Of a stretch of DNA of 64,000 bases, positions 31,270 through 40,938 are shown one piece after another (position 1 is the stretch's first letter; every line of letters starts with the position of its first letter). The position numbers and the translations under genes were made by a program. Under the pieces are notes generated by a model that saw only the letters and a program-made list of their open reading frames with translations, searched no databases and was not told the DNA's origin. The DNA is from Cladosporium sp. IMV 00045. Its lineage: Eukaryota > Ascomycota > Dothideomycetes > Cladosporiales > Cladosporiaceae. Location of the stretch: contig MSJI02000174.1 of the NCBI GenBank assembly GCA_001931905.2, positions 1 through 64,000 on the forward strand, read 5' to 3'.

Positions 31270-31836
31270 ATACGAGGGCCGTAGAGAGGGCGGAATTTTC
31301 AAACTCAACAAAGCTTGTAGTTGGAATATTTGACCCACGGAAATGGAAGTAACGTCATTGTATCCAGTACTACGTTTTCTGTCTCCTATCTTGGCGATCA
31401 CCTCTTCTTTGCTCGACAGGGCTACTCGCATCCATTGACCGCTAGACACATCATATACTGTCTTCTAGTCTGAGCGGGCCGTGGGAACCTCGAGAATACA
31501 AGACAGCGGTGAAGAGCCACCGTCGCTCGGTCAATACCGCAATAAAGGCTGGAGGTAACATTTTCTGGCAAATCTAGAAACTTGGACGTAGGTACTCCGC
31601 AGGGAAGGAGGTATGATGATGATCCAGATGGCACGTAGGTATTCACGTCGTTTAAAACTGGTTCATCGAGGTTCAGCAGCTTATCATTGAGGTACCCATT
31701 TGTAGTATTGAATGTCGGAAGCAGCCTCGTAGATATAAATTCGCCGATTTTCCTTACTTCCAGAATAAATTCTCCACCTACACGCACCTTTCCCCCCTAA
31801 CCAAGAAAACCATATCAACACAGCGAGAAGATCAAC
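31270..31836. promoter_or_regulatory. Intergenic with TATA-like element for PQADMLLGA gene 2
   Basis: Holds the 3' end of gene 1 and the promoter of gene 2. A TATA-like GATATAAATTC lies near 31732-31742, about 100 bp before the ATG, followed by a C-rich leader. Confidence 0.45.
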
Positions 31837-32532
31837 ATGTACACTGGCTCAGGCAGGCGTCGTCGTCCCGCTGCAGAGAATCCTCCCAACCTCCGTCGTT
31901 CTCCTCGATTGGCCGCGTCCCGAAGGCCCAGCGCGACCCTTCGGTCATCCGATGATGTTGATCGGGGTCCTCGTGGTCAGCGACCTCGAGCACTGCCTAG
32001 TCAAATGGGCAGTAGAAGATCTGGCAGGACTGGCGGATTCGATCGAGACTGGACCCCCGTCAGTCGTGGAGAAGATGCTCTAAGAACAAGAGAGCTTAAG
32101 TCACGCCTCGAGCTAGATCTCCAGCGATCGCGAGAGACTTCGAGACAGCCCGTCAACCCATTTAATGAGCCGAGGGGCGTTGACCCGAGAGGCACTTCCA
32201 GGAGCTCTCGCCTCCCGCCTTTGGCGAACGATCCGAGGGTCATGACACCTCCTGACCCAATGGAAGCGTTCTACCAGCGCCCCAGGATGATCCCACTCCC
32301 TCGACCCTCCGCGTCCATTACCTCAGGATACCTCCTTCCGCGTTGGTCAGGCTACGGTGGCCCGCCACAAGAGCGAGCACCTCCTGGAACTAGAATGGGA
32401 ACCCCACAGGCTGACATGTTGCTCGGTGCTGCGCCAATCCCAGGACGGAACAGAGCTGGAACGCCGATACCAGAGGATGAGGAGAGGGAATGGCGTTACG
32501 ATCGAGCATATCGTGAGAGGGGAGGCTACTAG
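31837..32532 (+). CDS. PQADMLLGA-module protein 2 (231 aa)
   Basis: Intron-free ORF starting MYTGSGRRRRPAAENPPNLR after a C/A-rich leader. The N-terminal 140 residues are Arg/Ser/Pro-rich and basic, in contrast to the acidic gene 1. The C-terminal module PSASITSGYLLP, GTRMGTPQADMLLGAAPI and RAGTPIPE aligns with gene 1 residue for residue over most of its length. Same strand, 567 bp apart: tandem paralogs. It ends in REWRYDRAYRERGGY. Unknown function. Confidence 0.85.
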   Translation: MYTGSGRRRRPAAENPPNLRRSPRLAASRRPSATLRSSDDVDRGPRGQRPRALPSQMGSRRSGRTGGFDRDWTPVSRGEDALRTRELKSRLELDLQRSRETSRQPVNPFNEPRGVDPRGTSRSSRLPPLANDPRVMTPPDPMEAFYQRPRMIPLPRPSASITSGYLLPRWSGYGGPPQERAPPGTRMGTPQADMLLGAAPIPGRNRAGTPIPEDEEREWRYDRAYRERGGY

Positions 32533-32796
32533 TCGACCCCAAGGTATGTAGCATCAGGGAGTGGAAAGTCCAACAAATCGATCTCTGGCGGTCACTGATG
32601 CTGTCATCAATAGTGATGCTTCTTCAAAATCTGGATCACTCAGATCAATGATAAGCTACCCATTGCTATGTGGGTGTCGGGACAGGCGTATACAATCACA
32701 TATTTGTAGTTTCAAACTGTTATACCTATTGAACTGTGTTGGAGTCGCCATGCTTTTGAGTCCGCACGTCGCTCTGCTCGGTTGCTTCGCAATGTG
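32533..32796. other. Convergent intergenic region
   Basis: Short interval between PQADMLLGA gene 2 (plus) and the orphan gene (minus). No feature seen. Confidence 0.4.
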
Positions 32797-33474
32797 CTAC
32801 TCTTCCTCCTCCTCCGCATCGTTGATCTGCTGTAGAATCTCGTCGCTTGTACGCCAGTCGCCATTGGCGAGTGGGCTGAGTGCATTGCCCAAAGCGTGCG
32901 AGAGGGGAAAATTAGGCCTATGTTGAGCCTCGAGCTCGATCCAGGTCTCGAGCACACCCATGAAGCCTCGACCGAAGTAGGTATCAACGGCTTGGTTGTG
33001 AGCCAGGCTGAAGGCGCGGCAGAAGAACACGATCTTCTGACTCGTTGAGGGAAGTTCTTGTACGGCGCGGATGGCTCTTCTTGCAAAGGGATTATTGCCG
33101 TACACGAAGTATTTCGCCATTTTGTTGACGGTGCTGCTTGCCGCTTCGGTCACATTGCGCGGTGCGTTCAACCCGAATGGGCTGCGCGGGTTCGTTTCGA
33201 TCTCCTCGAATTGGAAGGGCATGTTGTCTTCGTCGCCGTTGGCAATAACATGCTCAGCGAGGTATTTCGCCCAGAGAATGCTGAGTATCGCGGGGCTTTC
33301 ATCCACATTTCTACGATGAGCGAGCTGCTCCTCGTAGGAATTCTTGAGCTTCCACTTGCTTACTTCTGGGAAGGCAAAGCTAAGTATCGCAATGCTGCTA
33401 CAGGCATCCTGGATTTGCTCATAGCTGAGTCGGTCTTCTCCTGCCAAGAAGCCCACTGGTGGCTGCAAAGCCAT
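32797..33474 (-). CDS. Orphan protein (225 aa)
   Basis: Intron-free ORF with ATG start. It is mostly helical (LSYEQIQDACSSIAILSFAF; RAIRAVQELPSTSQKIVFFC; GRGFMGVLETWIELEAQHRP) and ends in an acidic DAEEEEE. The composition and lack of repeats argue for a folded soluble protein. No signal peptide or membrane segment. I do not recognise the family and find no paralog in the window. Confidence 0.75.
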   Translation of the reverse strand: MALQPPVGFLAGEDRLSYEQIQDACSSIAILSFAFPEVSKWKLKNSYEEQLAHRRNVDESPAILSILWAKYLAEHVIANGDEDNMPFQFEEIETNPRSPFGLNAPRNVTEAASSTVNKMAKYFVYGNNPFARRAIRAVQELPSTSQKIVFFCRAFSLAHNQAVDTYFGRGFMGVLETWIELEAQHRPNFPLSHALGNALSPLANGDWRTSDEILQQINDAEEEEE

Positions 33475-34039
33475 GATGATGAGTGCGAATAGATTTGATT
33501 GTCGAACGCGTTGAGGGGAGGCAATGAAGTGAATCGAATGTCGTAGGCGTTGGAAGTATAGGCTGACGGCGTGAGTTTTCTGATTCTTGCAAGGTCCGCG
33601 CTCGAGGAAGTCAAGCGTATGTGGGAAGACAAGAATAGGGTGCTTTCAAAGCCCGCTACAATAAACAAGTCGTCGACTTCGCTTGAAGCCTACCTGGGTA
33701 CTTCAGAACAATGAGCGAACCACGACCTGACATGATACGTCAAGCTTTGATACAATGTTTTCTTGCTCTCATGATTACTTTTAAGCTACAGATATGGCGA
33801 TGATTGTTGTTGAAGCGGTCGTGATCTAGCAGTGAGAGTTAATCGAAGCCTCGTAGGGTGTCTGGGAGCTGATTGCGTCCAACAGGGTGAATATCACTTG
33901 CAAGGTACTGCAAAAATCGACGAATACTACGAGAAGAGCCGACGAATCGTTCCAGAGTGCTCTGAGCCATCGTGCAGCACGCTCAAGAAGGTGCAATGAT
34001 ACAAAAAGGTCACTGATAGCAAAAACAGAGAAAAAAGGC
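33475..34039. other. Intergenic upstream of the orphan gene
   Basis: Promoter of the orphan gene, then noncoding sequence up to the tRNA-like element. No gene seen. Confidence 0.35.
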
Positions 34040-34165
34040 AAAAAAGAGGGGCTGTGGAGACTACTCGAACCCACAACCACCCCGGGAGAATGTCGGCTCG
34101 AGGAGCCATTTTAATGTGTTTGTTTCCAAACATCGCTGCCACTGCGCCACCACTCGGGAAATCAC
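34040..34165 (-). ncRNA. tRNA-like pol III element 1
   Basis: On the minus strand an A-box-like TGGCGCAGTGG (consensus TRGCNNAGYNGG) is followed about 67 nt later by a B-box-like GGTTCGAGTAG and then a T6 run, the parts of a pol III unit. The A-to-B distance is too long for an ordinary intronless tRNA, and the T-stem does not pair well, so it is not a functional tRNA as read. Internal hairpins GTTTG-GAAA-CAAAC and GGCTC-CTC-GAGCC are perfect. A tRNA-derived SINE, a tRNA relic or an unknown structured RNA would fit. A related element lies at 37.45 kb. Confidence 0.4.
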
Positions 34166-34178
34166 TTACCTGGTGGGT

Positions 34179-34205
34179 GTAGCAGGAGGCTTGGCCTCCT
34201 GCTAC
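34179..34205. repeat. Perfect hairpin, 12-bp stem, 3-nt loop
   Basis: GTAGCAGGAGGC / TTG / GCCTCCTGCTAC, immediately 5' of tRNA-like element 1 in its transcription sense. A second small hairpin (ACGAC/GTCGT) follows at 34204-34217. Confidence 0.9.
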
Positions 34206-34217
34206 GACTGACGTCGT

Positions 34218-35225
34218 GGGAACATCATTATATAGCTTGGTCTTATTTCGTACGCACAGCTTTGAGTCCAACGTGTTGCAGTGGTGCCCAGCAAGGGGCC
34301 ATGATTTACACGCGGTGATTGACAGCTATTCCTAATGTTGAAGATCTTCACTGTTGTCTGCTCTCGAAGGCCTAATCGAAAAGCGATCGTGAACAGGGAT
34401 AGTCAGTTGACGGGTCAAGGTTCCAGTGTAGCTAAGCTTGAACCCAGTAATACCTCCAGTAATCTCATCAGTCTTGCTCTTGCGAAGACTGAACGTTCGT
34501 GGGCAACAGCGACTACATTGGTACATATCTGTTCTATTGTTACTTGCAGTAACCAAAAGCGATCATTATCCTTGATATCTCCGACGCAGGAATGACTACC
34601 CCTTCCCCATTACTGAAAGACAGGAGTAATTCATCCAGCGCACCAATTCATTGTAGAGCGGGCATGACGATCGCGTTGACAAAGAACTAAGCGCCCTTCT
34701 TGTATAGTCAAACAATGCTTCGGATACGCCTCATGCTTTCGGGAAAAAGAAGTGTGTAGAGTTACCACCTTCCCGGTGCCAAGTTGACCAACACAGGAGC
34801 ACGTGGGCGAAAGAAAAGGCTTTATCTCATGATTGAAAGCTCACACTCAACACAAACCCATCCTCGATTAAAACCCTGCCCACCTCCTTACCTGCATCAA
34901 ACATACAATAGACATCAACCAAACGCCTACAACAAAGCAACAAAGCCGATCAGAGCGTACATATCGCGCAAGCCATACAAGCAAACAAACCGACATTCAA
35001 TACCACACAGAAACACTTACATCAGCAATCAAGCGCAGTACGTATAGAAACTATCCCTTTGACGATGTTGGATGTTTGAGTGGCCGGCAAACATTGCGAT
35101 CGGCACCTTCGCGTAGCACGTATAAGATCATTGCTCTGCCAGTGATTTCGAACTTTTTGAACACACACATGGTCTTCTAATCTGCTCGTTTTGCCCTATA
35201 TACCATCAATCATGCATTCAGCAAA
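34218..35225. promoter_or_regulatory. Intergenic with TATA box before WTxxxER family gene 1
   Basis: Mostly featureless. An A/C-rich tract (34850-35040) is open in a plus frame but of low complexity. A TATA-like CTATATACC lies near 35197-35205, only about 28 nt before the first ATG of the next gene. Confidence 0.4.
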
Positions 35226-36165
35226 ATGACTGACTCGGAGTACACAGGGACACTCGAGACTTTGGGAGTTCAATCACCGCCATCAAACCCAGTTCTTCCG
35301 GTCGATAACCCTCCAAGGTACATATTTACACCGTTTACTCTCTCAGCATGAATCTAACAACTGCAAAAGGATGTCTCGCACTTGGACCGTCGCCGAGCGC
35401 CACTGTCTCCATATCATGGCAACGCACTACCCAGAGTCGGTTGGTGCTGACCGCACCGCGATCTTCAACCATGTCTTCAACACCAATCTCGAGTGGAAGA
35501 GATTGCGCGACGAGTATGGAGGCCACAAGGCCGGTCAACGCAACCGTCCCAATGGCCAGAAGCCCACGCGTTCCATCATGTGGAACGACCATGTCTGTCG
35601 CGACGAGTTCGGCCTCGGTTTCGACCAGCAGCAGACCACAGATCGCGCCGACATGCTGCAGCAGATCCAGGGTGCGATCAACACCCTTGGTCTCGCTGGC
35701 AACTACGGCCTGGGAGCGATCAACTCCCTCCCAGGCATGACGCGTGCCGACACTGCCGTCGCTGCTCCAGCCACCGCTCCTCCTCCTACCGCCCAACAAC
35801 CAGCTGCTTTTGCTTCGTCCGCTGGTAACAGCGCTGGCGCAAACGCTCCGCCCACTGCGGCCGCCTCCTCTTCTTCTTCCGGACCCGCAGCCAACACTAG
35901 GGCAGCAGCAGCATCCTCTTCAACCGGCACTGCTTCAACCGACCCAGCCACGGGAGGAAGGAGTTGGTACCACAGCAGAGAAATCGTCAGGGAGCGCGGC
36001 GAGTTCGTCTACCGCCCAAACCAACGGCTGGATTACAACATGCCTCAGCCTTCTCAGACTTGGCACAGGCAGGTTCGCTTTCCAGATGGCGTTTCAAGAC
36101 AGGTGCAGGTCTGCGACGTGGCGAGTTGTCCTTCTGTCTGTGGCAGACGCATCAGGGGCGGCTGA
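35226..36165 (+). CDS. WTxxxER (Myb/SANT-like) family protein 1 (2 exons, 295 aa)
   Basis: Exon 1 (35226..35317) encodes MTDSEYTGTLETLGVQ...; a 52-nt intron (GTACAT...CTAACAACTGCAAAAG, with a good CTAAC branch site) leads in phase to exon 2 (35370..36165). A TATA-like CTATATA close to the first ATG leaves open a start at 35371 (MSRTWTVAERHC). Residues 32-135 form the shared N-terminal domain: RTWTVAERHCLHIMATHYPE, AIFNHVFNTNLEW, WNDHVCRDEFGLGF, and INTLGLAGNYGLGAINSLPG. An Ala/Ser/Thr-rich linker follows, then a short C-terminal VCDVASCPSVCGRR, the same Cys cluster that ends the longer relatives. The W-T-x(3)-E-R start resembles Myb/SANT or similar DNA/histone-binding helices. Function inferred only. 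Confidence 0.8.
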
Positions 36166-36691
36166 GCAATGAGGAATTCTCATGGGAATATCAGGGGGAA
36201 TATCAGGGCTTCACTGGGTTTCCTTTTCGATCTGGACATGCGACGCGAAAATGCATTGGCTGGACAAGGGGTTTCTTACAAGACACGTGGGTTTGGAGTT
36301 TGGAGTTTGGCAATTGATGGGAGTTACCATGGGCATAAATTTCCTTGGTTCACGTTTTGCTCTTGGACAAGTGATCATGGAGGGTTTGCGAGAATACAGC
36401 TTTGTTTACTTTACTGAAGCTCACTGATGGCTGGTAGTGGAAGAACACAAGGAGCGTAGACCCAAATCCATTGTACATTATGAGCTTTTTGGCTAAGAGG
36501 TGAGGTGCACAAAGAAGTCACACAACGAAGGGTGCGAGACATCAATGATGAGAACAGCAAGCTCCCAGTTCAGTCGTCCATTGAGATCGAGCAAAAGACA
36601 AGGCGCAGACTGTTGAGGCCCTTCCATTACACGGCCGAAGGCACGTGAACGTGGGGCTTGAGAACAAACGCGTGAAGGCCGCGACCCAAAA
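36166..36691. other. Convergent intergenic region
   Basis: 3' flank of WTxxxER gene 1. Overlapping small plus frames (36169-36427) are not convincing. No other feature. Confidence 0.35.
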
Positions 36692-37342
36692 TTAATCGTA
36701 TTGATTGCGATGTCTTCTGTTGTTCGCGAACGGGAGAGAAAAGTATCCGAAAGCTTTCTTTGTCGGGACCCATGTCAAAGACGACCATGTTGGTCCTTCG
36801 CTGCTTTTGAGCAGCTTTCCAGGTGGTACTTGTCGTTCTTGTATTGTGTTCTCCGCTCTTTCCGATGCAGCCCAGATGTACTCCTGTGGATGTAGAGGTT
36901 CTCTCGATGGATCGCGTTGGTGTCTTCGCTCGGTGTACAGAGCATGGCCGAGATCTGCTCTTTGATCGGTATGTTGGAACTTCTTGTTGCTGACGGTGCT
37001 GCTGTGGAAATATTCGATGTTCCTTAAGGTGGTTTCGGTTTGATTGAAGGCTCCGCATTTCGTAATGCACCACAAGGATAGGAGGAGATAAGATCGCGAC
37101 AGGGCAGGACCTGCTGGGCTTGAGGAGCTTGCTCGAAAGACATTGGCTGCAGCTGAAGAGGCACGTTGGTTGGGCGCTGAAAAAGAAAGAATGTCAGGGA
37201 AACTTCGAAGGTAGGTTGTTTGTCTCCAAAAGCTGAACATGTGAAGGATGTAGAACAGCTCTTGATGATAGATGTTGAAGCAGGTTGGGTGCGCCATCGC
37301 TGGGACTGTCAGCCTCGCCACCAGAAAGGCGGAATAAGACAT
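36692..37342 (-). CDS. Possible ORF, unknown (216 aa)
   Basis: The longest minus frame here has an ATG giving MSYSAFLVARLTVPAMAHPT. Its C-terminal half is polar and protein-like (HTDQRADLGHALYTERRHQR), but another minus frame and a plus frame are also open over the same stretch, so coding status is doubtful. No recognised domain. It may be one exon of a spliced gene. Confidence 0.25.
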   Translation of the reverse strand: MSYSAFLVARLTVPAMAHPTCFNIYHQELFYILHMFSFWRQTTYLRSFPDILSFSAPNQRASSAAANVFRASSSSPAGPALSRSYLLLSLWCITKCGAFNQTETTLRNIEYFHSSTVSNKKFQHTDQRADLGHALYTERRHQRDPSREPLHPQEYIWAASERAENTIQERQVPPGKLLKSSEGPTWSSLTWVPTKKAFGYFSLPFANNRRHRNQYD

Positions 37343-37446
37343 TGACGCTCGATCTTGGAGCCTCGCACTGATACCCCTCTTCAATAAACAGTCTATAAAA
37401 CTAATCAAACAAGACTGCGGGTGTCTTACGAGACCGAGGGCGTACA

Positions 37447-37590
37447 CACTGTGGAGTGGCACAGTGGCAGGGAGTGGCAACCCCTTGTTCAGAGGAGGCG
37501 GGTACGCCTGGGACGTCTCCAGAAATATTTTTGCAGCTCCCGGGTTCGATACCCGCTGGGTGGGAGTTTATCTTTTCTTTTTTGACTTCC
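37447..37590 (+). ncRNA. tRNA-like pol III element 2
   Basis: The plus strand has GTGGAG-TGGCACAGTGGCAG (A-box-like), and about 73 nt later CCCGGGTTCGATACCCG, a good T-arm with a B-box GGTTCGATACC, followed by TTTTC-TTTTTT. The A-box core and its spacing to the B-box resemble element 1 at 34.04-34.17 kb. The acceptor stem cannot be closed on the predicted ends, so this is not a clean tRNA. A hairpin GGCG-GGTA-CGCC lies between the boxes. Likely a tRNA-derived repeat or relic. Confidence 0.4.
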
Positions 37591-39572
37591 TTGTTTGGAT
37601 GTCACGTGATGTGGGTCCGCCAACATTGTAAGTGAGGTACTTGGAAAGAAGGCACAAAACTCTGGACTTGGCTCGAGTGGGTAAGAACGGAGTGCGTACT
37701 TCATTATCAATAGTCTTATTGTAGAAATGCAAGTTCCTGAGCGCGCGCTCTGTGTCTCACTCGCGTCAGCCGCGCCACCCCTGTGCGTCAGCTCCCACCG
37801 CTACCACTCTTTTGCATCGCCATGGGCATCTTGATTATCTACAGACATGATTGCCCTTCCCTCGCGCGCCTTGATCCACAGCTCTTTCCACGACCAGCGT
37901 TGGTCACAGGCCTGTGGCCCACCTCCAAGCAGCGCATGCAGAGACTGACATGCTTCCGGCCTCGCGAGAATGGAACCTAAGGTCGTGGCGGATATCAGCA
38001 GCGTGCCGTTCTGGGAAGAGGTATGACTGAGGTTCGCGTGGGGATCCAGAGAGGTCGGAAGGTGGGTGCATCGTTGGCGGCCTTCTGAGCAACAACGTAT
38101 TGGACAATCTCGCGTCCAGAATCAGCGAGAAGCAGGGAGGTAAATGAGACCAAGCATCGAGTGATTCAAGCAGATTCGGTGAGCTCACGCGTATATAAAC
38201 CAGCATCATTAAACACACGGGAGTCGCATGGAACGAAAGCAGCGCAAGAGAAAATGCAAAAATGTTGGCTGAATAGGAAGAGACAGAGTCTCATGAGCTG
38301 GAACCACTGACCAGAGGCCAATCGTCGCAGCAGACACGGAAAGTCTGCTTCAGCTTCGTCAAGCCGCGGTGCCCGATCGATACTACACAGGAGAGCAAAT
38401 CCGCCACGAGAGCAAAGTCTCGAGTTTTGATATCGCGCATGAGCACCGGCCTCCTAACCACGAGAGTTGGCCAGAGGTCACCTGGACTGAACACGAACTA
38501 CCAAGGTGGTAGGTGCTTCTTGATGCGCATTTCTGAGGTTGTGAGAAGGAGCAGAAAGGAAAGAAGCGGAGCGTCGCCAGAATATATTTGCGCGCTGCTT
38601 GGTGAGGCTTGGCAAGCTTTGACTACGTACAGGCGAGGAGGCGTCTGGAGATCACGTGCAGAGTCTTGTAGGGGATGAATGGATCAGTCTAAACAATGTT
38701 GCAAACGCTTGCGCGTGTTCGAACAGTGCAACTTGGGAGTTCCCCTTGCATGCTTGTGCGAATCAGTCGCTCATGATGCTCGACGCTCGCCCCTCGGTGT
38801 CTCGAGCGTGCAAGCCAGGCACGAAAGGCTTGTCACCTTGATGTCGGGCGCGGCAAACGGTCACGGGGGGTAACGGAATGAAACAACCTACATGTATGTA
38901 GCCACGGTGCTGAGCAAGCGACGAGCGGGAGGCGCTCAAGAAGCCTTGGGTGGACGCTGAATGGTGCGACCCATATATGCAATTGGAAGATGCAAATGGC
39001 CATCTGCTTTCGCGCAATCCCCCCTCCCCTCATGCCACTTGCTGCTGCTGCTGCTGCTGCTTGTTGCTGCTTGGTGCCATTTGCTGCTGTGTACTGCCAG
39101 TTGCTGCTGTCTGCTGCTGTTTGCTGCTGCTCACTGAAAGAATACATGTAACCAAAGAGTGGATGTTGGCCCGAGAACAACTACGCAGCCTCCGAGGACG
39201 CCCAAAGAAGTAGAGCGGCTCAGCAATGCTATGGGCCGTGAAGCTCCTTGCGCTGCAAGGCATCACTGCAAGGCAAAAGCCATTGCATTTTGATCTAGCG
39301 CTGAGTTGAGAACCAAATGCCAGTGAAGTGCAAATGGCCCTTTTCGCTCGCGCATCATGCTAATCTCTGGAGAGAGAAGGAAGAGAAGAGGAACAAGTCG
39401 CAGCGGAGAAAACAAAGAATTTAAAGGCGGAGGGCTTGGCGCCAGGCAGGCCGCGGAAGCTCCCAGAGGTGAGGCGGCGGAAGCTTCTAGAGGCGGAGGT
39501 GCTGAGGCAGGACAGCGCGAGGAGAAGGTCTGGTGGGGTGGCCTGGGTAGACGATCCTCGCCATAGGAGTCG
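37591..39572. other. Gene-poor stretch with CTG tract
   Basis: No convincing gene. A minus open segment at 38291-38440 (MRDIKTRDFALVADLLSCVV) may be a lone exon. The CTG-rich tract at 39040-39131 is listed separately. Plus frame 39357-39566 is Gly/Ala/Glu low complexity. Confidence 0.3.
39040..39131. repeat. CTG-rich microsatellite tract
   Basis: A run of seven CTG units at 39041-39060, then further TTGCTGCTG-type clusters up to 39131. Not in a supported gene. Confidence 0.9.
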
Positions 39573-40319
39573 TCACGTGTCTCTACAAGAGCTCACTACT
39601 TGATCGATTTGATTTGAATTGACCATCTGGCGATACTTGTCATTACCATCACAACCTGCTGCAGTATGTGAACGCTCCTCATGCGTGCAGTGGATCAGTG
39701 CTTTCGCTGTTCGGGCTGCAAGAGTCGCTTGCGGCTGATTCCCTTGCTCAGAACCCTCCATGGCAGCTTCTGAACAGCAGATCTTGTCATAATCAGTCGG
39801 CATTGGTCTCCAATTGCTGCGACTTTGTAATGCGAAACGATTTGTGGGGATTGTATCGTCATCATCGCGCATTGAGGTCCACTGCTGATCCGTTGCGCAG
39901 GCTAAGAGACGCGTAAAAGCACGTTGACACATTACATTCGCCACAAGTCGAACGTCTCAGACAGACGCCAACAAAGCCTGAACAATTACCCTTCCCTGCC
40001 ACACTCTCCGTACAAAGCCATCAAGCCAAGCGATGGCCGTTGCTTTTCGCAAAGGCGACGACTTCGCCGCGAGCGCATCGTAAAACATTGAGCCCGCAGT
40101 CGCCGCTGGTCTCATTCGAAGGTAGGGAAGCGTGTCTGAACAAAGGATCGAAAGAAGCTTGAAGAACGACAAAGAGCAGACAAGAGGAGGAACAAATGAC
40201 AGAACAATACTGTCAATTGTGTTGATCATCCCCTTCACAAGGTTGCCCTTCCGAGGCCAGGTAGCGGAATACCAGTGAATCCAGGTTATGGCAGACACTA
40301 GATTCTTGGGGGTCAGCAA
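39573..40319 (-). other. Possible membrane-protein gene or relic
   Basis: Two open minus segments abut in different frames. The upstream one (40319..39957) carries hydrophobic stretches (SIVLSFVPPLVCSLSFFKLL) and an AATAGSMFYDALAAKSSPLR region. The downstream one (39944..39573) is polar (MRDDDDTIPTNRFALQSRSN). Neither begins with ATG and I could not settle a splice pattern, though GTCTGT...CTCTTAG near 39965-39905 is a candidate intron. Confidence 0.25.
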
Positions 40320-40593
40320 GTCACAGGTTCAGCCATGTTGCTCTTTTTAGGCATTTGACGTAAGCAGAGTCTGCAGATGGACGGTTCAACTGGTGTTTAT
40401 AATTGATTGAAGCATTCTGAGCGAGGCGCGGTTGTTAGTTGGGGTCATGAGAGTGTAACCTCCCATAACCCGGACTTTCTGTTCTTTTCTTTTCACTCTA
40501 AAGCACCATAGTACAACGTGTCGCGAAGCAAGCAAAGACATCAACTCATGTAAAACAACGATCAAACTCTGACAAAGAAATCAATTCGTCAAC

Positions 40594-40812
40594 TCAATCC
40601 CTCCATAACAATGGTGCACCCGATGAATCGTGCAAGCTTCGGAGGAAGCAACCTTGAGAAACACAGATCCTCCGCCGACAATCAGAAAATACAAATGAAT
40701 GAACGCAACACAAGGTTCCTCCGCAATTGACCAAGTGCAGCAGATCGACGGTAAAACCGGTCATCGCAATGTTGACAGCTCCAACAACGGCCGCAAAGCC
40801 TTGGAGCTTCAT
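40594..40812 (-). CDS. Small Cys-rich secreted protein candidate (72 aa)
   Basis: ATG-initiated ORF after a pyrimidine-rich leader (CACTTTTCTGGATTGAACCATG). Residues 1-20 (MKLQGFAAVVGAVNIAMTGF) look like a signal peptide. The mature part has six Cys (NCGG, LCC, SDC, RIC, QGC) in about 35 residues, suggesting three disulfides. It lies between the two large WTxxxER genes. The size and Cys pattern are typical of fungal small secreted proteins, some of which are effectors, but no family is recognised. An intron in the 3' half is possible. Confidence 0.45.
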   Translation of the reverse strand: MKLQGFAAVVGAVNIAMTGFTVDLLHLVNCGGTLCCVHSFVFSDCRRRICVSQGCFLRSLHDSSGAPLLWRD

Positions 40813-40938
40813 GGTTCAATCCAGAAAAGTGAACGCTTCCTCCAGTCGTGAAAAAGAAGTTGTTGTCTCGCGGAAAAAAGGATCAGAAAGAGGAGCGTGA
40901 AAAGAGTGGATCGCCATCACATGCGATACTGAGAATGC

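Noticed and set aside
34040..34165. A normal tRNA gene
   Set aside because: The A-to-B box distance is too long, the T-stem does not pair and the acceptor stem does not close.
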